The translations under genes and the position numbers were made by a program. Below, one piece after another: positions 1 through 3,963 of a stretch of DNA of 6,967 nt (position 1 is the stretch's first letter; every line of letters begins with the position of its first letter). The DNA comes from Flavobacteriales bacterium UBA5869 (lineage in GTDB: Bacteria > Bacteroidota > Bacteroidia > Flavobacteriales_D > Crocinitomicaceae), in contig DJFP01000110.1 in assembly GCA_002432565.1 (NCBI GenBank), positions 1 to 6,967 of the forward strand, in the 5' to 3' direction. The notes below the pieces were generated by a model that saw only the letters and a list, made by a program, of their open reading frames with translations, was not told the origin of the DNA and did not search any database.

Positions 1-1
1 C

Positions 2-91
2 ATGGGTGCACACGTAAAGGTAAACTTTGAGGTTCACAACGACAGAGGTTTTGAATTCCAGGTTTACGCAGGCGGGAAATTTGTAGATTAA
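2..91 (+). CDS. 3' end of an unidentified protein, cut by the window start
   Basis: An open frame runs from the left edge to a TAA at 89-91 and encodes the last 29 visible residues, MGAHVKVNFEVHNDR followed by GFEFQVYAGGKFVD. The Met at base 2 is probably internal, because a free-standing 29-residue gene is unlikely and the frame is still open at the edge. The alternating hydrophobic/polar pattern (VKVNFEV, FEFQVYA) suggests edge beta strands of a small beta-rich domain. I do not recognise the family and assign no function. The gene converges on the sugar-phosphate isomerase gene and shares a hairpin terminator with it. Coding status is fairly likely from the clean stop placed just ahead of a terminator. 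Confidence 0.6.
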   Translation: MGAHVKVNFEVHNDRGFEFQVYAGGKFVD

Positions 92-104
92 TCTATATGT
101 TTTT

Positions 105-149
105 AAATAGGGGCGGTCCATCAGTTGACGGATTCCGCCCTTACTATTT
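105..149. terminator. Bidirectional hairpin terminator between convergent genes
   Basis: The inverted repeat has arms AAATAG-GGGCGG-TCC (105-119) and GGA-tt-CCGCCC-tta-CTATTT (130-149), with a loop of about 10 bases. The GC-rich core GGGCGG/CCGCCC is perfect, and the outer AAATAG/CTATTT arms supply the U-rich tract on either strand. It starts 13 bases after the stop of the upstream + strand gene and ends 5 bases beyond the stop of the minus-strand isomerase gene, so it can serve both. Function is inferred from structure and position. Confidence 0.8.
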
Positions 150-154
150 TATAT

Positions 155-1141
155 CTATTTGATTTTTCCCAATTCTTCCTTTAAATAATCGATGATCTCG
201 ATTTCGATCGGGTCTCCGTGCTTCAGGTCTGACAGGTAAAGCGAGATCCAGTCGATCAAATGGATCAGGTAAATGCTTTTCTCAACCGGCGTAGAACCTT
301 TCGCGGAAATTACCACTACTTTATCTGTTTTCGATTTCGTCCGTTCAATAGAAATATCGAAGCGTTTTTGGTTGCGCATAGACAAATCACCCGTCTGGAT
401 AAACAAGCACGCATAGCGGTTATCTCCGCCACCCCATCCAACAAGTTCGTTGTGGTTCATTTCAGGAATAACATGCTGCCAGCACAATTCTTTTGAATTC
501 TCATTGAACTGCTGTTTTGCACGGATCGTAATACCTTCATAATTCGCGCCGGCATAAACAGCGATCGTTCTTTTTTGAAGTTCATGGGCTGCACGCATCG
601 CTTCCGATTTAATGTGCGCCGATTCCGAATCAATTAAAAGCCTTCCGTTCGAAATTTCATCCAGGATCGCCGCATGTGCATATCCCAGCTGCATGAAGAT
701 GTTACTTAATTGTACCAAAGAGAAAGCCAACGCTGTTCTTGGCGGATTTCCACCCGGAACGATTACATATTGGTAATGATTGGATTTGCAGAATTCAGCC
801 AATGCCCCTCCTGAACAAATCCCGATGATAGTTGATCCTTTTGCCTTTGCATCTTCCAAAGCAAACAGGGTTTCTTCCGTATTCCCGGAGTAGGAAGACC
901 CTATTACCAAACTGTGTTTATCAACAAAAGCCGGTAAGGTGTAATCCTGCACAGACATTACAGGAACCGAACAGGTATTTTGGACCCATTGAGCAACGAT
1001 TCTTCCACCAATTCCGGATCCTCCCATGCCGCAGATGACAATATTCCGGATATCCTGGTTTGGTTTTGCAAAAGTTACTCCTGCAGCGATTTTAAGTGCT
1101 TCGCTGATGTTGGACGAAAATTCCTGAATGAGTTTTTCCAT
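155..1141 (-). CDS. Bifunctional phosphoglucose/phosphomannose isomerase (SIS-domain family)
   Basis: Predicted cytosolic isomerase interconverting glucose-6-phosphate or mannose-6-phosphate with fructose-6-phosphate, which links glycolysis to mannose-derived sugar nucleotides. The 328-residue product has the family layout. An N-terminal SIS domain carries the phosphate-binding loop GMGGSGIGG (residues 38-46) and SYSGNTEET (83-91). PPRTA follows at 133-137, then a second SIS-like half with NENSK (213-217) and PEMNHNELVGW (226-236), where His230 matches the family's catalytic His region. The tail (HGDPIEIEIIDYLKEEL) is typical of the bacterial PGI C-terminal domain. An upstream in-frame ATG (1213) would add 24 basic residues that do not resemble the family and would overlap the divergent promoter region. 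The ATG at 1141 gives the usual length and follows AAAGAGAA, a weak ribosome site. It is a single gene on its strand, ending at the shared terminator. The family is secure; relative activity on glucose and mannose substrates is not visible. Confidence 0.92.
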   Translation of the reverse strand: MEKLIQEFSSNISEALKIAAGVTFAKPNQDIRNIVICGMGGSGIGGRIVAQWVQNTCSVPVMSVQDYTLPAFVDKHSLVIGSSYSGNTEETLFALEDAKAKGSTIIGICSGGALAEFCKSNHYQYVIVPGGNPPRTALAFSLVQLSNIFMQLGYAHAAILDEISNGRLLIDSESAHIKSEAMRAAHELQKRTIAVYAGANYEGITIRAKQQFNENSKELCWQHVIPEMNHNELVGWGGGDNRYACLFIQTGDLSMRNQKRFDISIERTKSKTDKVVVISAKGSTPVEKSIYLIHLIDWISLYLSDLKHGDPIEIEIIDYLKEELGKIK

Positions 1142-1159
1142 AGTTCTCTTTGAAGTTTG

Positions 1160-1167
1160 TAAATATA
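1160..1167 (-). promoter_or_regulatory. Promoter -7-like element for the isomerase gene
   Basis: On the minus strand the sequence reads TATATTTAC, one base off the Bacteroidota consensus TAnnTTTG. It lies 18 bases upstream of the chosen ATG (1141), giving a short leader. No clear TTTG/TTG -33 element is seen; GTTC lies about 17 bases upstream. Support comes from position and from similar elements at the neighbouring genes. Confidence 0.45.
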
Positions 1168-1243
1168 GTAAGGCTTTTTTGAACTGGAGAAATTTTTTGG
1201 ACCCAGAAAACATTCTTAAACCTGTGTTCCTGGTAATTTAATG

Positions 1244-1251
1244 TACTTTTA
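1244..1251 (+). promoter_or_regulatory. Promoter -7-like element for the thioesterase gene
   Basis: The sequence TACTTTTAC matches TAnnTTTG except for the final G. It lies 16 bases before the ATG at 1268, which implies a very short leader. The -33 region is weak (TGTGTTCC at 1223-1230). The AAAAAAGGAAAAC stretch immediately downstream contains AAAGGA (1258-1263), the only convincing Shine-Dalgarno sequence in the window. It fixes the start at 1268. Confidence 0.45.
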
Positions 1252-1267
1252 CCGAAAAAAGGAAAAC

Positions 1268-1780
1268 ATGAAGCCAAGACTTGCATCGGAAACACTGGCT
1301 ATTACTACAAAAGTTGTTTTGCCGAATGATACCAATACTCTGGGGAATTTATTCGGAGGTCAATTGCTGGCCTGGATGGATGAAATAGCGAGTGTTTCTG
1401 CGCACAGACATTGCCGCAGGGTGGTTGTTACGGCAAACGTGAACAATGTAAGCTTCAATTCTCCGATCAATCATGCATCCATTGTAACCCTGGAGGCAAA
1501 AGTGTCGCGCGCATTCAATTCTTCCATGGAGATCTTTGTAGATGTTTTTGTGGAAGACAACATTACGGGCAAACGCAGTAAGTCGAACGAGGCGATTTAC
1601 ACCTTTGTGGCAGTTGACCAGCATGGCGGCCCAATCCAGGTTCCCGAACTGGTTCCTGAAACGGAAGAGGAAATCGAACGTTTTGAAGGAGCATTGCGAA
1701 GAAAGCAGCTGGCTTTGATTTTGGCGAAGAAAATGACTCCGAAGGACGCTACGGAATTGCGGAAATTGTTTCTGGATTAA
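1268..1780 (+). CDS. Acyl-CoA thioesterase, hotdog fold (YciA/ACOT-like)
   Basis: Predicted cytosolic hydrolase of acyl-CoA thioesters to free acid and CoA. The 170-residue product is a single hotdog domain (about residues 8-125) with the family signature LPNDTNTLGNLFGG followed by QLLAWMD (residues 18-38). In that stretch the Asn/Asp of the N-terminal loop and Asp38 on the central helix are the usual active-site neighbourhood. A conserved strand (VSFNSPI, 61-67) and a YTFVAVD strand (111-117) follow. The last 45 residues are a charged helical tail (ETEEEIERFE) of the kind seen in Bacteroidota homologues. The frame is open 27 bases further 5', but ATG 1268 has a Shine-Dalgarno site (AAAGGA) at 4-base spacing and gives the family N-terminus. 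It is transcribed alone, divergent from the isomerase gene and convergent with the glycosyltransferase gene. Acyl-chain length preference cannot be inferred. Confidence 0.9.
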   Translation: MKPRLASETLAITTKVVLPNDTNTLGNLFGGQLLAWMDEIASVSAHRHCRRVVVTANVNNVSFNSPINHASIVTLEAKVSRAFNSSMEIFVDVFVEDNITGKRSKSNEAIYTFVAVDQHGGPIQVPELVPETEEEIERFEGALRRKQLALILAKKMTPKDATELRKLFLD

Positions 1781-1784
1781 AAAC

Positions 1785-1840
1785 AATTGAAAAGGATTCC
1801 GTAAATCTTTGATTCAATTTGGAGTCCAGACTTTTCAATT
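1785..1840. terminator. Bidirectional terminator with a perfect 10-bp outer stem
   Basis: AATTGAAAAG (1785-1794) and CTTTTCAATT (1831-1840) are exact reverse complements. Inside them GGATTCC (1794-1800) pairs with GGAGTCC (1821-1827) through one G-U pair, leaving a loop of about 20 bases. Read on the + strand the right arm runs into TTTTTA; read on the minus strand the left arm runs into TTGTTTTTAA, so both convergent genes obtain a U-rich tail. The hairpin fills most of the 76-base gap between the two stop codons. Confidence 0.75.
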
Positions 1841-1856
1841 TTTACATTGTCAATTT

Positions 1857-2834
1857 TCAATTATTTAGTTCTGTTCTAATCACTTCCGGGTTTTGCAGGT
1901 TCATGCAGTTGAAGTGTTTTTTCGGACATTCTTTATAACCGATTTTCGAACACGGTCTGCAGCTCAGGCCATCCACTTCATGAATCGTATACAAGGATTT
2001 GTTCTGGGGAGCATAAGTATACATGCCAAAATCGGGAACAGTATTCCCCCAAACGCTTACGATCGGTGTTTCGAAACAACTTGCAATGTGCATCAGTCCG
2101 GTATCTCCGGTAAGTAATTTCGCACAATGCTTGGTCATAAAAGCCGATTGACGCAGGGTCAGTTTCCCGCAAAGGTCTATAACACGCTGATTGGGAAGTT
2201 GTTCGATCAATGCGGAAGCGCGCTCAGAATCCATCGGTCCGCCCAATAAAACAACCGGCATTTGAACTCCCTGCAGGATTTTTGCCATCAACGGAACGGG
2301 CATCTGTTTGGTAGCGAATTGTGCGCCCATTGCCACTGCTATAAATTGTTTGGAGCTAAGTGCAATGGATTCCAGTGAAACGATATCCGCATCTGCCAGG
2401 AAGAAATCACAGGGCTTGCGGTCGTTTTTTACTCCAAGCTCCTTAACTGCTTCGAAATAACGGTCTACCACGTGCACTTTCGGCATGCGGTTGATCTTGA
2501 AGGTCGTTAAAAGCAATTTGGAGAAATTCTTCTTCGGAAAGGCTGCCGACTTCACTTTTAAAGCCCGTTTCAGGCGCAGCGTACGTATATTGTTGTGCAG
2601 GTCGACCACAAAATCGTAGTGCTCATTCTTCAGAAGATCCACCACCTCATCCACCGATTTTTCAATAGTAATGATCCGGTCGATGTAAGGGTTTTGATCC
2701 AATACGGATTGGAATGCTTTTTTGGTAATGAAATGGATCTCGGCATCTTTCAGTTGCTGTTTGAGGCAGCGCACAACAGGTGTGGTCAACACCACATCGC
2801 CGATGGAGCTAAAGCGGACAACGAGAATTTTCAT
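1857..2834 (-). CDS. Glycosyltransferase family 9 (ADP-heptose:LPS heptosyltransferase-like)
   Basis: Predicted cytosolic or inner-membrane-associated glycosyltransferase building lipopolysaccharide core or a related surface glycan, with a GT-B fold. The 325-residue product starts MKILVVRFSSIGDVVLTTP. The SSxGDVxxTxP signature and Asp13 match the acceptor/catalytic loop of E. coli WaaC. The C-terminal half has VVLLGGPMDSERA (194-206) and the donor-binding motif TGDTGLMHIA (242-251) followed by PIVSVWG. Near the end a Cys-rich segment (CRPCSK, then CPKKHFNCM, 292-311) is common in Bacteroidota members. Open frame extends 216 bases upstream, but that region covers the divergent promoters and encodes no family sequence, so ATG 2834 is chosen. 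No LPS biosynthesis partner lies next to it, so the sugar donor (heptose or another) is uncertain. Family assignment is strong, substrate weak. Confidence 0.9.
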   Translation of the reverse strand: MKILVVRFSSIGDVVLTTPVVRCLKQQLKDAEIHFITKKAFQSVLDQNPYIDRIITIEKSVDEVVDLLKNEHYDFVVDLHNNIRTLRLKRALKVKSAAFPKKNFSKLLLTTFKINRMPKVHVVDRYFEAVKELGVKNDRKPCDFFLADADIVSLESIALSSKQFIAVAMGAQFATKQMPVPLMAKILQGVQMPVVLLGGPMDSERASALIEQLPNQRVIDLCGKLTLRQSAFMTKHCAKLLTGDTGLMHIASCFETPIVSVWGNTVPDFGMYTYAPQNKSLYTIHEVDGLSCRPCSKIGYKECPKKHFNCMNLQNPEVIRTELNN

Positions 2835-2839
2835 GGGAG

Positions 2840-2847
2840 TAAAGGTA
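2840..2847 (-). promoter_or_regulatory. Promoter -7-like element for the glycosyltransferase gene
   Basis: On the minus strand TACCTTTAC lies only 5 bases upstream of the ATG at 2834. It fits TAnnTTTG except for the last base. If used, the transcript would be nearly leaderless. No convincing -33 box is seen. The element resembles those before the isomerase and thioesterase genes, which is the main support. Confidence 0.35.
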
Positions 2848-2927
2848 TAAAAAGAACAGATGATTGTATCTATGAGCAGAGTTTCTGGCATTTCCCCATG
2901 CAAAATGTTAAAAATTAATGCGCATTG

Positions 2928-2955
2928 TTGTAACCAAAGAATTTTTTTATATTTG
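2928..2955 (+). promoter_or_regulatory. Bacteroidota-type promoter of the fibre/hydrolase/lipoprotein operon
   Basis: A perfect TAnnTTTG element, TATATTTG (2948-2955), is preceded at a 17-base spacing by TTG (2928-2930, within TTGTTG), matching the -33/-7 arrangement of Bacteroidota sigma-A-type promoters. The leader to the ATG at 2986 would be about 25 bases and contains no Shine-Dalgarno sequence. It is the best promoter match in the window and lies in the 151-base divergent gap (2835-2985). Beyond the two promoter elements I see no operator, riboswitch or gene in that gap. Confidence 0.7.
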
Positions 2956-2985
2956 TTCCTGTCTGAAACTTTTAACTTATTCACA

Positions 2986-3960
2986 ATGATCAATTCCACT
3001 ATCAAAGAGGCAGTTATTGCCTTTTCCGCCTTATTAGTTACAAGTACCAATACTTTTTCTCAAACCAACACCCTTCCCACATCCGGTAATGTAGGGATCG
3101 GAGAATTGAACCCGGATCAGAAACTGACTGTCCGGGGATCTGCCCGCATTGATTCTACCTTAATGGTAAAAGATTCCATGAGTGTCGACCACGGAGCGCA
3201 TGTCGGAGGTGACCTTACTGTAGACGGACAAACCATTCTTGCCGGCGACCTGATCCTGAAAAGTCTCCTGGATTCCACCTTAACGGAAGACGAAGTTCTT
3301 TTAATCGATACGGAAGGAAAGGTAAAGAGCGGAGGAAATCTCAAAAGCCTGGTCTATGCCGATGTTGCGCTTCCTCCCTGCAAAGACGATGCAGGTGGAC
3401 ATATCACACCGGCTGCTCCGGTTTGGCTCAACGGATCAGGGAAACTTTACACGAGTTCTGCTTGTGTCCCTGACGTAAAAGTGGGCATCGGCCGGGACAA
3501 CCCCGATTCCAAACTTCACATAACTACTGCGGTCAACAAGAATACACATCCGATTATTGTTGACAAACGCATCCAGGGAAATCCGACACCTTACAAATTA
3601 ATGCAGCTCGACAATAACGGATTGCTGTTCGCCCGTGAAGTCAAAGTGAATCTGGATAACTGGGCAGATTATGTCTTCGACGCAAATTATCCATTGATGC
3701 CCTTAAGTGAATTACAGGCATTCATTCAAACCTATAATCATTTGCCAAATGTGCCGAGTGCTAAAGAAATGACCGAAAACGGATTGAATGTGGCCAAAAC
3801 CAATATCATGCTGATGGAAAAGGTGGAGGAGTTGACACTTTATGTTCTTCAGATCAACGAAAAAGTAAAAACGCTGGAGGAATTATTGAAACAACAGGAA
3901 GAAACCATCCGCCTGCAGCAGGAACTGATCCGAAAATTAGAGCAGCACGTAAAACCCTGA
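2986..3960 (+). CDS. Exported fibre-like protein with VGIG repeats and C-terminal coiled coil
   Basis: Probable trimeric surface or secreted fibre, 324 residues. A signal peptide covers residues 1-25 (hydrophobic AVIAFSALLVTS, cleavage likely at TFS|Q). It is followed by a VGIGELNPDQKL repeat (36-47), then a stretch rich in short strands (DSTLMVKDSMSVDHG, GGDLTVDGQTILAG; about 55-120) that resembles the beta-helical shaft of phage-tail-fibre-like proteins. Cys132 and Cys160 flank an APVWLNGSGKLYTSS segment, and a second VGIGRDNPDSKL repeat follows (166-177). The C-terminal region has WADYVFDANYPL, LSELQAFIQTYNHLPNVPS and the helical NIMLMEKVEELTLYVLQ. This ending recurs in Bacteroidota fibre-like proteins and is reminiscent of the endosialidase-type chaperone tail, but I see no clear S74 peptidase core. 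Residues 278-321 form a Glu/Lys/Gln-rich coiled coil. There is no T9SS sorting domain, so the route across the outer membrane is unclear. ATG 2986 is chosen because it begins the signal peptide; longer frames run into promoter DNA. First gene of a three-gene operon. Confidence 0.82.
   Translation: MINSTIKEAVIAFSALLVTSTNTFSQTNTLPTSGNVGIGELNPDQKLTVRGSARIDSTLMVKDSMSVDHGAHVGGDLTVDGQTILAGDLILKSLLDSTLTEDEVLLIDTEGKVKSGGNLKSLVYADVALPPCKDDAGGHITPAAPVWLNGSGKLYTSSACVPDVKVGIGRDNPDSKLHITTAVNKNTHPIIVDKRIQGNPTPYKLMQLDNNGLLFAREVKVNLDNWADYVFDANYPLMPLSELQAFIQTYNHLPNVPSAKEMTENGLNVAKTNIMLMEKVEELTLYVLQINEKVKTLEELLKQQEETIRLQQELIRKLEQHVKP
3085..3132 (+). repeat. First VGIG..NP..KL protein repeat in the fibre gene
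   Basis: Encodes GNVGIGELNPDQKLTV (residues 34-49), matching the copy at 3475-3522 in the pattern V-G-I-G-x-x-N-P-D-x-K-L. It lies immediately after the signal peptide. The similarity is at protein level and the DNA has diverged. Confidence 0.7.
3475..3522 (+). repeat. Second VGIG..NP..KL protein repeat in the fibre gene
   Basis: Encodes VKVGIGRDNPDSKLHI (residues 164-179), the second copy of the repeat at 3085-3132. It stands between the Cys-flanked segment and the C-terminal domain. In this type of protein the repeat usually marks the start of a shaft segment, so two copies suggest two shaft modules; that reading is inference. Confidence 0.7.
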
Positions 3961-3963
3961 GCC

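Noticed and set aside
1142..1213. Longer N-terminus for the isomerase, starting at 1213
   Set aside because: The extra 24 residues are basic and unlike the family; the frame there overlaps the promoter-like element at 1160-1167. ATG 1141 gives the standard length.
1349..1786. 145-codon open frame antisense to the thioesterase gene
   Set aside because: It lies almost entirely opposite a clear hotdog-family gene, with His/Arg/Cys-rich composition typical of a shadow frame and no recognisable domain.
2860..2985. 42-residue N-terminal extension of the fibre protein
   Set aside because: The extension covers the TTG/TATATTTG promoter and would bury the signal peptide, which starts properly at 2986.
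2835..3050. 72-residue N-terminal extension of the glycosyltransferase
   Set aside because: It would overlap the fibre gene start and its promoter. The family N-terminus (MKILVVRFSS) begins exactly at 2834.
2860..3960. Phage tail fibre belonging to a prophage
   Set aside because: The protein has its own signal peptide and lies beside a T9SS hydrolase and a lipoprotein. No capsid, terminase, tail or integrase gene is visible.
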